Below are positions 18,228 through 27,040 of a stretch of DNA of 64,000 bases, piece after piece (the first letter of the stretch is position 1; each line of letters opens with the position of its first letter). The notes under the pieces are model-generated. The model ran no database searches and had not been told where the DNA came from. It was given only the letters and a program-made list of their open reading frames with translations. Location: positions 3,038,001 to 3,102,000 of the forward strand of contig NZ_CP053452.2 of NCBI RefSeq assembly GCF_013128195.2, read 5' to 3'. This DNA is from Frigoriglobus tundricola. Its GTDB lineage: Bacteria > Planctomycetota > Planctomycetia > Gemmatales > Gemmataceae. The position numbers and the translations under genes were made by a program.

Positions 18228-18821
18228 CTACGCCGGCGTGCCCGTCTCCGCCGGCCCGCTTCCCTTCTCCAGGCCCAACTCGGCGGCGATGGTTTTCATC
18301 GCGTCGATGACGAACTGAATGTGTGCGTCCAGTTCCACGCCGAAGTCGGCCGCGCCGCGGATCACGTCGTCGCGGTTCACGCCCTTCGCGAACCCCTTCG
18401 CCTTCATCTTCTTCTTCACGCTCGAGGCGGTCAGGTCGCCGATGCCGGTGGGGCGCAGGAGCGCCGTTGCGGTCACGAGACCGGTGATCTCGTCGCACGC
18501 GTACAACCCCTTTTCCATCGGCGTGCGCCGCGGGTAGCGGTCGCTGAGGTAATCGGCGTGCGACAGGATGCAGACGACGACCTCTTCCGGGTAGCCGCGT
18601 GCGCGGAGGACCTCCGACCCCTTCAGCGGGTGGTCCGGCGCGGCGTTCCAGCGCTCGTAGTCGAAGTCGTGCAGGAGCCCCGCGGTCCCCCACAGTTCCT
18701 CGTCGTGGCCGAGTTCGCGCGCGTAAGCCCGCATCGCGACCTCCACCGACAGGCAGTGCCGGCGCAGGCTGATGTCGCTCACGTATTCGCACAGCAGGCC
18801 GAACGCGTCCGCGCGGGTCAT
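18228..18821 (-). CDS. HD-domain (HDIG-type) phosphohydrolase
   Basis: 197 residues. RRHCLSVEVAMRAYARELGHDEELWGTAGLLHDFDYERW contains the first His, the HD pair and spacing of metal-dependent HDIG-type proteins, followed by LSHADYLSDRYP. The C-terminal SVKKKMKAKGFAKGVNRDDVIRGA is characteristic of the small HDIG family. Metal-dependent nucleotide or RNA phosphohydrolase activity is likely but unproven. It starts 3 bases after the stop of the epimerase gene and is therefore its operon partner. Confidence 0.85.
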   Translation of the reverse strand: MTRADAFGLLCEYVSDISLRRHCLSVEVAMRAYARELGHDEELWGTAGLLHDFDYERWNAAPDHPLKGSEVLRARGYPEEVVVCILSHADYLSDRYPRRTPMEKGLYACDEITGLVTATALLRPTGIGDLTASSVKKKMKAKGFAKGVNRDDVIRGAADFGVELDAHIQFVIDAMKTIAAELGLEKGSGPAETGTPA

Positions 18822-18824
18822 GGC

Positions 18825-19481
18825 TCACTTCACCTTCGCGAGTGCGGCCAGGTCTTTCACGGCCGCGGCCGGGCCGTTCCTCGCGCCGAACACCGCCGTC
18901 CCCGCGACGAACACACTCGCGCCGGCGGCGGACGCCGCGCCGATGGTCTTCGCGTCGATGCCGCCGTCCACCTCGATCTCGCACGCCGGGTTGTGCTTCT
19001 CCACCAGTGCCCGGAGCGCCTTCAAACGGTCGAGGCTTTCGGGGATGAACGCCTGCCCGCCGAAGCCGGGGAACACGGTCATGCACAGCGCCAGGTCGAT
19101 GTCGCGCAGGTACGGCTCGACCCGCTGCACCGGCATGTCGGGGTTGAAGGCCAGCCCGACCTTCTTGCCCAGGCCGCGGATCTGCTCGATCATGGGCCGC
19201 GGGTCCGGCAGCACCTCGAGGTGGACGATGAGCGCGTCGGCCCCGGCCTTCACGAAGCCGTCCAGGAACCGGCCCGGGTCTTCGACCATGAGGTGAACTT
19301 CGAGCGGGATCTTTGTGACCGGCCGCAGCCCCTTTACGACGACCGCGCCCATGCTCAGGTTCGGGACGAAGTGCCCGTCCATGACGTCAACGTGGATGCG
19401 GTCGGCCCCGGCCTCCGCGACCTCGCGGACGAGTTCGCCGAGCTTGGAGAAATCGGCGGCCAGAATGGATGGAGCAATCAT
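18825..19481 (-). CDS. rpe: Ribulose-phosphate 3-epimerase
   Basis: 218 residues, standard length for this TIM-barrel enzyme, which interconverts ribulose 5-phosphate and xylulose 5-phosphate in the pentose phosphate and Calvin-type pathways. Signatures include IAPSILAADFSKLG, RIHVDVMDGHFVPNLSMG (metal-binding His and Asp), PLEVHLMVEDP, TVFPGFGGQAFIPESL (phosphate and substrate loop; Met-Thr-Val replaces the usual MSV) and IEVDGGIDAKTI. The start at 19481 matches the family; the longer frame upstream is a shadow. It is the first gene of a two-gene unit with the HD protein. Confidence 0.95.
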   Translation of the reverse strand: MIAPSILAADFSKLGELVREVAEAGADRIHVDVMDGHFVPNLSMGAVVVKGLRPVTKIPLEVHLMVEDPGRFLDGFVKAGADALIVHLEVLPDPRPMIEQIRGLGKKVGLAFNPDMPVQRVEPYLRDIDLALCMTVFPGFGGQAFIPESLDRLKALRALVEKHNPACEIEVDGGIDAKTIGAASAAGASVFVAGTAVFGARNGPAAAVKDLAALAKVK

Positions 19482-19615
19482 GGATGGTTTCCGGTTCGCG
19501 TGCGGCGGTACTCGCTGAAGACAGTTTCCTCCTTCGCGGGGCCGTTGCCAAGATGCCCGCGCCGAACAAACTGTTTGGAACGAGAGTCGCGAAACCCCGA
19601 ACCGCGGAACGTGAG

Positions 19616-19942
19616 ATGAGTTTCCCAATCGCGCGCCGGCTGCTGAGGTTGGCGGGCCGCGCCCGCCGCAACTGGCTGGACCGGCACCAGACGCCGGCGA
19701 ACTACTGGGTCCACATGCTCGGCATCCCGCTGGCGTTCGTTGGCGTGGCGCTGCTGTTCGCCACCGACTGGTACTGGGGCGTCGGGGCGATCGTATTGGG
19801 CTACCTGCTCCAGTGGATCGGGCACCGGATCGAGGGGAACGACGTGGGCGAGTTCATCCCGCTGAAGCGCCTCTTCGGCCTGCCGGTGGTCGCGATCGCG
19901 CCCCAGCACCGGCCGCTCAACCCATCACCTCCGCGACCGTGA
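19616..19942 (+). CDS. Mpo1-like (DUF962) membrane protein
   Basis: 108 residues with the Mpo1/YGL010w signatures: HQTPANYWVHMLGIPLAFVG and LGYLLQWIGHRIEGN, each bearing histidines that coordinate iron in the yeast 2-hydroxy fatty acid dioxygenase Mpo1. Two membrane segments (about 40-55 and 58-75) are visible. The C-terminus is proline-rich and overlaps the end of the Uma2 gene by 26 bases on the other strand. It probably oxidises long-chain 2-hydroxy fatty acids, but bacterial members are untested as far as I know. Confidence 0.8.
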   Translation: MSFPIARRLLRLAGRARRNWLDRHQTPANYWVHMLGIPLAFVGVALLFATDWYWGVGAIVLGYLLQWIGHRIEGNDVGEFIPLKRLFGLPVVAIAPQHRPLNPSPPRP

Positions 19943-20540
19943 TCGTGCCGACAGTGGCGCCGTCGAGCACCACGGGAACCGCGGTACCGACGGGGTAGTC
20001 GTCGCGCTGCGCGTAGGCGGCTGCGTCGCCGGCGCCGCCGGGCTGGGTGTAGACCTCGATCACCTTGTCCACCACGTTCACGACCCAGTAGACCGGGATC
20101 CCGTTCTGAGCGTAGATACGCCCTTTGTCGTACCGGTCGATGTACAAGGAACTGTCCGAGACTTCGATGAGCAGACCGATGTCGGCCGGGCCGGGGTTCC
20201 GTGTCCGGTAAGTGTTCTCGTCGCCGCGAACGATCGCACAATCCGGTTCCGGTTCGTTCCCGGCCGTCAGCGTCACTGCCGACTGGCTGCGGAGATCCCA
20301 TCCGGCGGGGGACATCCGAAACAGCCGCTTGAGGAGAGCCTGGACGGCCGCATCGTGTGGGGTGCCGCGCGACATTTTGTGTACCAGATTCCCCTCGAGA
20401 AGTTCGTAGGGCTCACCACTCGCGAACACGCCGATTTCGATGAGCTTGTGGTATTCGTCGAGTGTGAACTTGCGGAACGTGGAATGCGCGGAGTAATAGC
20501 GCTGTGGCGGCGTAGCGGTTGTGGGTGCGGATGCGGACAT
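19917..20540 (-). CDS. Uma2-family (DUF820) putative endonuclease
   Basis: 207 residues. The restriction-endonuclease-like fold of Uma2 proteins is recognisable from FTLDEYHKLIEIGVFASGEPYELLEGNLVHKMS, EPEPDCAIVRGDE and DIGLLIEVSDSSLYIDRYDKGRIYAQNGIPVYWVVN, giving the PD-(D/E)xK-like Asp, Glu-x-Ser and Lys residues. The family expands in cyanobacteria and planctomycetes and often accompanies mobile DNA; its role is unclear. AGGAGG (20547-20552) precedes the ATG. An IS630-type element is inserted immediately beyond that ribosome binding site and so separates the gene from its native promoter. Confidence 0.85.
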   Translation of the reverse strand: MSASAPTTATPPQRYYSAHSTFRKFTLDEYHKLIEIGVFASGEPYELLEGNLVHKMSRGTPHDAAVQALLKRLFRMSPAGWDLRSQSAVTLTAGNEPEPDCAIVRGDENTYRTRNPGPADIGLLIEVSDSSLYIDRYDKGRIYAQNGIPVYWVVNVVDKVIEVYTQPGGAGDAAAYAQRDDYPVGTAVPVVLDGATVGTITVAEVMG

Positions 20541-20553
20541 ACGGAACCTCCTA

Positions 20554-21675
20554 CTGACCCGCAGGTTTACAACCCTGTACAATTCACCCAATCATCATAA
20601 CCTGTTACTCCATGAGACCTAAAGGTACTGCGGCTGAGTTGGAAGCCCGTCGTCGCTTGGCCGTGCAGCGGGTGGCGGACGGGTGGTCCCGTGCCGAGGT
20701 GGCCGCGTTCCTCGGCGTCCACCGGGAAACGGTGGCCGAGTGGGTGCGGGCCCACAAGGCCGATGGGGACCCGGCTCTGGCGGCCAAACCACACCCGGGC
20801 CGCCCCCCGTTCCTGACCCCCGAGCAGGAAAAGCAGGTGCTCGGGTGGCTGGCCGAGGCGCCTACGAAGCACGGGTTCCGGACCGACCTGTGGACGGCCA
20901 AGCGGGTGGCCCAACTGATCCTCCAGAAGTTGGAGGTGAAATTCCACCCGCACTACCTGCGGGAATGGTTGACGAAGCGCAACTACACGCCCCAGAAGCC
21001 GGCCCGGCGGGCCAAGCAGCGGAACCCCGAAGCCATCGCGGGGTGGCTCCAGAAGGACTGGCCGCGGATCAAAAAAAAGTCCGGCGCCAGAACGCCCACC
21101 TCGTCTTGATCGACGAAACCGGTGTGTTCCTCAACCCGCTGGTCCGCCGGTCCTGGGCGGTGCGGGGCCAGACCCCGGTGATCGGCGGGGACGGGGGGCA
21201 CCGGAAGAAGGTGTCGGTCATCGGGGCGCTGAGCATGTCCCCGAAGGCCCGGCGCCTGGGGCTGTACTTCGCCACCCGCCCGGACGGGTTCTTTACGGCT
21301 GACGCCGTGGTTCCGTTCCTCCGCGACCTGTTGACGCACCTGCGGGGGAAGGTGGTGGTCCTGTGGGACGGTGGATCCAACCACCAAGGGCCGCTGATCC
21401 GGGCGTTCCTGCAACGGAACCGGCGCCTCGCCCTGGAGCGGTTGCCCGCGTACGCCCCGGACCTGAACCCAGTCGAGGTGGTCTGGTCGTGGCTCAAGTA
21501 CGGGCAACTGGCCAACTATGTGCCCGACGGGATCAAGGAGTTGGATAACGAGATCCTGGACCGCCTCATCGAGTTGAGGTGCGACCCGAACCTCCTTCGG
21601 AACCTGTGGGACGGGTCGGATTTGCCCTTCCCACATCTGAGGACGGGTTAACAGGGTTGGTTACCTGCGGATCAG
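20554..21675 (+). mobile_element. IS630-family insertion sequence, complete
   Basis: 1122 bp between TA dinucleotides at 20552-20553 and 21676-21677, the duplicated target typical of IS630/Tc1-mariner elements. Imperfect terminal inverted repeats (20552-20578 and 21651-21677, counting the TA) match at 23 of 27 positions. It contains one transposase gene with a frameshift signal. It interrupts the short space between the Uma2 and TIGR02996 genes. Confidence 0.9.
20612..21651 (+). CDS. IS630-family transposase made by -1 frameshifting
   Basis: The first frame (20612-21109) carries the helix-turn-helix DNA-binding part (AEVAAFLGVHRETVAEWVRAH) and the Winged-helix 13/33 region. The second frame, entered at the A8 run 21071-21078, carries the DDE catalytic domain: HLVLIDETGVFLNP (first Asp), VVLWDGGSNH (second Asp) and APDLNPVEVVWSWLK (Glu). 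The sequence AAA AAA AAG is the canonical A_AAA_AAG slippery heptamer; slipping one base back joins KKV to RRQNAHLVLID. The two parts add up to about 345 residues, the usual length, so the gene looks functional. Confidence 0.9.
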
Positions 21676-21775
21676 TAAGCGGTGTTGTATCACACCCCGC
21701 GCGAAGCCCTCAACCCGGTTTGACTTCGGGGAGCCGTGGAGGTGAACTGCTGGAAGTGCGTTACCGGAGGTAGCG

Positions 21776-22375
21776 ATGAACGAACGCGAAGCGCTCTTGC
21801 GGGCGGTCTGCGACACCCCCGACGACGACACACCGCGTCTGGTGTTCGCCGACTGGCTTCAGGAGAACGGCGACGAGGCGCGGGCCGAGTTCATCCGCGT
21901 TCAGATCGAGTTGTCCCGTGCGCAAGAAATGTGTCCGCGTGTGAGTAACCTGATGGTTCGCCAGCACAAACTGCTCCGTTTGAACGAGCAGCGATGGCGC
22001 GCGGAGTTGCCGAGCGACGCGGGCTTCAGACGTAACTTTCATTTCGAGCGCGGGTTCGTGGAGTCGTTGACCGTCTACGATTTCACCGAGTCCCGCAGAG
22101 TTGTGGTTGACACTTTCGCGGCGACCCCGCTTATCCATCTCGACTGCATTCGCGTCCGTGATCTCGGAGAACTGGCCGAACTCGCCGAACTGTCGCGCAT
22201 CCGTTACTTAGGATTCTGGGTCTACAACCCAACACCGGAATCCGTCACGCGGTTCGTGTCCACAACCAACTTGGCCGCCCTCGAACAAGTCGCGATCCGT
22301 GGGCCGACGATCGACTTCGCACTGGAAGATTTGTTGGCCGAACGATTCGGCTCCAAGCTGCTACGCAACACCTGA
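21776..22375 (+). CDS. TIGR02996-domain protein
   Basis: 199 residues. The N-terminal 45 residues (NEREALLRAVCDTPDDDTPRLVFADWLQENGDEARAEFIR) are the TIGR02996 repeat-companion domain known almost only from planctomycetes and relatives. The rest contains weakly leucine-rich segments (DLGELAELAELSRIRYLGFW). Function unknown; it is probably an intracellular binding protein. GGAGG lies just before the ATG. Its upstream region is shared with the IS insertion site. Confidence 0.8.
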   Translation: MNEREALLRAVCDTPDDDTPRLVFADWLQENGDEARAEFIRVQIELSRAQEMCPRVSNLMVRQHKLLRLNEQRWRAELPSDAGFRRNFHFERGFVESLTVYDFTESRRVVVDTFAATPLIHLDCIRVRDLGELAELAELSRIRYLGFWVYNPTPESVTRFVSTTNLAALEQVAIRGPTIDFALEDLLAERFGSKLLRNT

Positions 22376-22415
22376 TACGCAATCGCGTTGAAGAGAAACG
22401 GTGGCGACCTTCTGG

Positions 22416-22542
22416 CCCTCTCCCCTTGCGGGAGAGGGTGGCCGGCGCTTCGCCGGCCGGGTGAGGGGGCACCGATGCAACAAAAGACCGCTTCGCGTTG
22501 CTCTCATTGGTCAGCGCCCCCTCCCCCGCGAGGGGAGAGGGC
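22416..22542. repeat. Double-hairpin C-rich repeat pair
   Basis: CCCTCTCCCCTTGCGGG with its complement forms one hairpin, and GGCCGGCGCTTCGCCGGCC forms the next (22416-22469). A second half-element in opposite sense (22515-22542) follows. The same double hairpin occurs at 45515-45562. It lies in the 270-base gap between two convergent genes, where no other gene is seen. Confidence 0.75.
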
Positions 22543-22645
22543 AAAAACCCAAACCTGTCGCTATTTTTCAACGCGTTCCCATATGACCTCGCTCCCAACA
22601 GCATTCCTGAGCGAAGCCGCAGTGTATCCGGTCCCCGCCCGCGCC

Positions 22646-24127
22646 TCACACCGCGGCGCGACGACCGGGCTTCGTCTGCCCGACGAAGCTCGACGGCTCG
22701 GCACACCCGCCGGCGGTCGGGAGCATCTTGCCGGGGCTGCACCGGCCGTCCGGGTTGAACGCGGTCCGCAAGCGGACCATGTAGTGCAGGTCGTCCGCGG
22801 TGAACATGAGCGGCATGAAGTCGATCTTCTCGACGCCGATGCCGTGTTCGCCGGTCACGCTGCCGCCCAGCTTGATGCACTCCGAAAGGATGTCGTGGCT
22901 CGCCTCGAGAACCGCTTTCACCTGGAGCGGGTCGCGCTCGTCGAACATCAGGATCGGGTGGACGTTGCCGTCGCCGGCGTGGAACACGTTGCAGATGCCC
23001 AGGTTGTACTTCTTCGCGGTCGCCTGGATGTGCCGCATGATCTCCGGCAGCTTCGTCCGCGGCACCACGCCGTCCTGGGTGCAATAGCTCGGGTAGCCGA
23101 GCCGGCCGATGGTGCCGAACGCCTGCTTCCGCGCCTTCCAGAGCGCCATGCGCTCGGCCTCGGTGTTCGCCTTCCGCACCTCGCGGGCCTTGTTCGCCTT
23201 CGCGATGCCCTCGATCCGGTCGGCCTCCTCCTGGAGCCCGGCCGTTAGCCCGTCCACTTCCATGATGACGACCGCTTCGGCGTCCAGCGGGAAGCCGAAC
23301 TTGAACGCCGCCTCCACGGCGGAAAGCATCGTTTTGTCGAGCAACTCCAGCGCCGCGGGGACGATGCCGGCGCCGATGATGTCACTGATGGTATTGGTCG
23401 CGTCATCGATGGTCTCGAAGACGCCGAGCAGGGTGCGGTACGCTTCGGGGTTCTTCGTGAGCCGCACCCACACCTTCGACACGACGCCGAACGTGCCCTC
23501 GCTGCCGACAATCGTGCCGACGAGGTCGTAGCCGGGGGCGTCTTCGGTCGGCCCGCCACAGGTGACGACCCGGCCGTCCGGCAGCACGAGTTCGACGCCG
23601 AGGATGTGGTTGACCGTCACGCCGTACTTGAGCGTGTGCGGCCCGCCGGAGTTGGTGGCGACGTTCCCGCCGATGGTGCAGGCGCCCTGGCTCGACGGGT
23701 CGGGCGCGTAGTGCAGGCCGAGCGGCTTGAGGGTGTTGGTGAGCCACACGTTCACGACGCCCGGCTCGACGACGGCGTAGCGGTCGCGTGCGTTCACTTC
23801 GAGGATGCGTTTCATGCGGGCGAGGGCGATCATCACGCCGCCGCCGACCAGTACGCACCCGCCCGCGAGGCTCGTCCCCGCGCCGCGTGCGAGGAACGAC
23901 ACCCCCATCTCGTTGCACGCCTTCACGATCCCGACAATGTGTTCCGTCGTGGTCGGGAACACGACCACGTTCGGCTTCGTCTTGGCGATGGTGAAACCGT
24001 CGCACTCGTAGGCGGCCATGTCCGCGGCGGCGGTGAGGACGTTGTCGGTGCCGACGATGGCCCTCATGCGCGCGACGAGCTTCGCGTGATCGACAGACGC
24101 CACGGGAGCGGGAGGGGTGGTGGTCAT
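22646..24127 (-). CDS. glcD: FAD-linked oxidase, glycolate oxidase GlcD-like
   Basis: 493 residues, the length of GlcD/D-lactate dehydrogenase. The FAD-binding PCMH domain is shown by VFPTTTEHIVGIVKACNE, ARGAGTSLAGGCV and GGNVATNSGGPHTLKYG; the C-terminal domain by GNVHPILMF and GSVTGEHGIGVEKIDFM. It would oxidise glycolate or another 2-hydroxy acid. GlcE and GlcF subunits are not next to it, so it may be a single-subunit version or work with distant partners; the symbol is tentative. It converges with the TIGR02996 gene across a repeat. Confidence 0.85.
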   Translation of the reverse strand: MTTTPPAPVASVDHAKLVARMRAIVGTDNVLTAAADMAAYECDGFTIAKTKPNVVVFPTTTEHIVGIVKACNEMGVSFLARGAGTSLAGGCVLVGGGVMIALARMKRILEVNARDRYAVVEPGVVNVWLTNTLKPLGLHYAPDPSSQGACTIGGNVATNSGGPHTLKYGVTVNHILGVELVLPDGRVVTCGGPTEDAPGYDLVGTIVGSEGTFGVVSKVWVRLTKNPEAYRTLLGVFETIDDATNTISDIIGAGIVPAALELLDKTMLSAVEAAFKFGFPLDAEAVVIMEVDGLTAGLQEEADRIEGIAKANKAREVRKANTEAERMALWKARKQAFGTIGRLGYPSYCTQDGVVPRTKLPEIMRHIQATAKKYNLGICNVFHAGDGNVHPILMFDERDPLQVKAVLEASHDILSECIKLGGSVTGEHGIGVEKIDFMPLMFTADDLHYMVRLRTAFNPDGRCSPGKMLPTAGGCAEPSSFVGQTKPGRRAAV

Positions 24128-24163
24128 GATAGTAACTTAGCAGGTTGGCGCGTGTGATGGGCT

Positions 24164-25165
24164 CTATTCGGGGCGAACGCAGACACGCATCCCGACGGTA
24201 TTGTATCGGTTGGTGTCTGGCCCGAAGATATCCCGCACAGCGGACCGGCACAGGACGGGGGGCGACGCATAGCAGCCGCCTCGAAGCACCCGCTTATTAG
24301 CCGGTCGGGCCTCCGTCTCGCAGTATTCGTGAACGTTTCCGTGCATGTCGCACAGGCCCCAGGGATGAGGAGCGAGCTTTTCATAACTCCCTACCGCACA
24401 AGTCCGTCCTAACATCGGGCCAAATGCCGGGACCCCGAAAGGTCGAGTGCCGTCACAGTTCGAGTCGCGCCCGTTGAGGGCGTTACCAAAGTAGAACGGT
24501 ATCGCATTTCCCCTGCCTCCTCGGCACGCGTACTCCCATTCGTCCTCATGGGGGAGGCAAAATGAGCAAGGCTTGCCAAAGACGCTGGGTGCGTCTCTCC
24601 GGGCGGCCAATGATTTTATGAAATTTTGAGCATCTATCCAGGATAGATCATCAACAGGGAAGTTGGCAGTGTTCAGCCCGTTCACGACTCCGGGCCGCTT
24701 GCCGTTGAACGTGCTCGGATTGGTCCGGGTAACCGCTTCCCATTCGGCCTGCGTTACCTCGTACTTGCCGAGCCAAAAGCCTTTGGAGACGAATTGCTTC
24801 TCGGGCTCGTCCGGCCTGCGCCCGAACTCTCCGGCGGGCGAACCCAAGGTGGCGCTGCCCGGCGGGATCCAACAGAACGCCATCGATACTCCCGGTGCGA
24901 GAGGATAATAAACGGTGTCGCTGATCGGACGCGCGTTCCCGCTCCCCACCGGCGCCGCGGCGCCTGGATTTGAGATCGCCGGAGCTGTCGGCGCCGGATT
25001 GAGCGCCAGGTCGGCCTCTCGTTGCGCGCGAACGGCTTCGGCACGAGCTTTTTGGATCTCGTAATAACGCGTCACCACAACGAGTACCGCACCGAGCAGC
25101 CCGAAAACGCCGGTCGCAATAAGGAGCCATCGCGGACTCGTGCTCTCTTGGCGTTTACCCATCAT
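24164..25165 (-). CDS. Membrane-anchored SUMF1-type protein
   Basis: 333 residues. A single N-terminal membrane helix (WLLIATGVFGLLGAVLVVV, about 13-31) is followed by a short charged coiled-coil-like stretch (YYEIQKARAEAVRAQREAD). The SUMF1 domain then starts at MAFCWIPPGSATLGSPAGEFG and shows KYEVTQAEWEAVTRTNPSTFNG, LPHEDEWEYACRGG, GLCDMHGNVHEYC and RVLRGGCYASPP. Such anchored proteins are frequent in Gemmataceae, where the domain probably binds ligands at the cell surface or modifies exported proteins; activity is unknown. Confidence 0.85.
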   Translation of the reverse strand: MMGKRQESTSPRWLLIATGVFGLLGAVLVVVTRYYEIQKARAEAVRAQREADLALNPAPTAPAISNPGAAAPVGSGNARPISDTVYYPLAPGVSMAFCWIPPGSATLGSPAGEFGRRPDEPEKQFVSKGFWLGKYEVTQAEWEAVTRTNPSTFNGKRPGVVNGLNTANFPVDDLSWIDAQNFIKSLAARRDAPSVFGKPCSFCLPHEDEWEYACRGGRGNAIPFYFGNALNGRDSNCDGTRPFGVPAFGPMLGRTCAVGSYEKLAPHPWGLCDMHGNVHEYCETEARPANKRVLRGGCYASPPVLCRSAVRDIFGPDTNRYNTVGMRVCVRPE

Positions 25166-25400
25166 ACGCTCCAGGATCTTTCATGATTCATCTAGCAAAA
25201 TTAAAGGCAACAGCGGAATGCACAACTAGAATAACCACCCTGTCGGGTGGTTCAAGTCATTGTTTCGCCCCGGGTACTTGGATAGTTGGAGGATTCCCAC
25301 GCAAGAAATGCCCCGGCACGTGTGAGCGCTGGGGATCGGGGGCAACCGAGAAGAACGGGCACACACGGTCGGCCGTCGGGCACACGACTCGCGCGGACGC

Positions 25401-25446
25401 GAACGAACCGAATCGGCCGTTAACGACCGGCCGATTCGGTTCGTTC
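25401..25446 (-). terminator. Perfect 19-bp hairpin after the phosphoesterase gene
   Basis: Arms 25401-25419 and 25428-25446 are exact reverse complements around an 8-base loop, 8 bases beyond the stop of the minus-strand phosphoesterase. The rest of 25166-25400 should carry the SUMF1 promoter; nothing else is seen. Confidence 0.75.
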
Positions 25447-25454
25447 TGCGCTTC

Positions 25455-26789
25455 TCACCCCCGCCGGTGCGGGCGCTTGCCGTGGGTGGCGAAGATGTCG
25501 GCGATGCGGCCGGTCTCCTCGAGCGCCACGTGGTACCGCTGCTCGCCCTCGAGCCGGTGGACGGTCATGTGGTACGCCTGCCCCACGGCCGCCAGGTACG
25601 GCCGCTTCTCCGGCGACGCCGGCGCCCGCAGTTGGCCCCAGGAACCGTCGCCCAGGTACGGCACGCCGTACTTGTCCACGTGCCCGTCCGTGAGCGGGTG
25701 GGTCCGCTTGAACGTGTGGTCGTGGTGCTCCAGAACCGCGTCCACGCCGTACCGCTCGAACAGCGGGCACCAGTGCTTCCGGTTCTCGTCGCCGGTCCCG
25801 CCGCCCTTTTCCGTGACGCCCAGCATCCCGCGCAGGCCGCTCACCGGCGCCGCGGCCGGCGACCGGAACGACGGGTACGCCGGCACGTGGTTCGCCACGA
25901 TCAGGTGCGGCCGGTCCTGGCGCTCCGCGAGGGCCGAATCGAGCCAGTCGGTCTGCGCGCCGCCGACCGCCGAGACGTGCCCGGTGTCCAGCAGCACGAG
26001 GCTCAGGTAGTCGCCGAAGTCGAGCGCGCCGTAGGTCGTTTCCTTGTACAGCCCGTCGAACAGCGGCAGGAAATAGGTCGCGTCGTGCCGCTTCCCCCGG
26101 TACCCGCCGCGGACCTCGTGGTTGCCGAGGCACGTCACCAGCGGGACGAGCCGCCCCTTCGGGTCGATCATGTGCTTCGAGTAGTTCTGCAAGAACTGAA
26201 CCGCGGTGCGGGCCGAGGTGCCGTTGTCGTACCCCAGGTCGCCGCCGATGAGCGCGAAGTACGGCTCCTGCTTCGCGGCGATCTGGTTGGTGCCGATCGC
26301 GTGCGGGCCGGTGCCGCAGTCCCCGCCGGACACCCAGGTGAAGGTGTCGGTGGCCTTCACCGGCATCGTGCGGAACCGGCTGGTGTGGACGCTCGGCCCG
26401 ATCTGGAGCAGGTACTCGGTGCCGGGTGCCAGGCCGGTCACCTCGGCCCGGTGGACCCGGACCTCCGTGTTGCCGAACGGTTTCGTGACGACCTTCGCTA
26501 CGGTCCACCCGGCACTCGTGTCACGCGGGGCGACGCGGACCGTGCCGAGGTCGGGCTTCTCCGGCCCGACCCACTGTACGGTGATCGTGGTGGTCGGGTC
26601 GCGCTGCCACGTGAGGAACAGCGTGTCCTGGGGGGTGAGGTCCGCCGGGACCGGCGAAATGACCGGTCGGGGGGGCGGGGCGACTTCGAGTGGGGTGTCG
26701 TCTGCGCGCAGGCCGGGTCCGACGAAGAGTGCGGACGCCAACCCACCGGCGGACGAGCGTAAAAACGCACGACGGCTCGGGACAGTCAT
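25455..26789 (-). CDS. Tat-exported purple-acid-phosphatase-like metallophosphoesterase
   Basis: 444 residues. The N-terminus RRAFLRSSAGGLASALFVGPG is a twin-arginine signal. A fibronectin-type/PAP N-terminal domain (LFLTWQRDPTTTITVQWVG, VTGLAPGTEYLLQIG) precedes the metallophosphoesterase domain with GGDLGYDNG, CLGNHEVRGG, VANHVPAYPS and HHDHTFKR, which supply the metal ligands. It probably releases phosphate from organic esters in the periplasm. It is followed by a strong hairpin. Confidence 0.87.
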   Translation of the reverse strand: MTVPSRRAFLRSSAGGLASALFVGPGLRADDTPLEVAPPPRPVISPVPADLTPQDTLFLTWQRDPTTTITVQWVGPEKPDLGTVRVAPRDTSAGWTVAKVVTKPFGNTEVRVHRAEVTGLAPGTEYLLQIGPSVHTSRFRTMPVKATDTFTWVSGGDCGTGPHAIGTNQIAAKQEPYFALIGGDLGYDNGTSARTAVQFLQNYSKHMIDPKGRLVPLVTCLGNHEVRGGYRGKRHDATYFLPLFDGLYKETTYGALDFGDYLSLVLLDTGHVSAVGGAQTDWLDSALAERQDRPHLIVANHVPAYPSFRSPAAAPVSGLRGMLGVTEKGGGTGDENRKHWCPLFERYGVDAVLEHHDHTFKRTHPLTDGHVDKYGVPYLGDGSWGQLRAPASPEKRPYLAAVGQAYHMTVHRLEGEQRYHVALEETGRIADIFATHGKRPHRRG

Positions 26790-26949
26790 TTGGCAGCGTG
26801 GGGAAAAAGGGGTGGAAGCAGCTCAAGGCAGGCAGGGGGCAGCTATCGATATGGTGCGCGACGGCGAGGGGAAAAGCGAGCGGTGAAATGGAATTTTCGT
26901 GCGGCTTTCTCGGAACCGACGCGCCCGGACCGGGAAGGAAAAGCGAAAC

Positions 26950-26998
26950 GTCCCGGTTCCGTCGGCACAACCAGAAGCTGTGCCGACGGAACCGGGAC
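26950..26998 (-). terminator. Perfect 20-bp hairpin
   Basis: Arms 26950-26969 and 26979-26998 pair exactly around a 9-base loop, about 40 bases after the stop of the minus-strand gene 27041-28111. Confidence 0.72.
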
Positions 26999-27040
26999 TC
27001 GGGTGCCGTTCCTCAGGGGCTCCGGGACGAGCCCCCCGAA

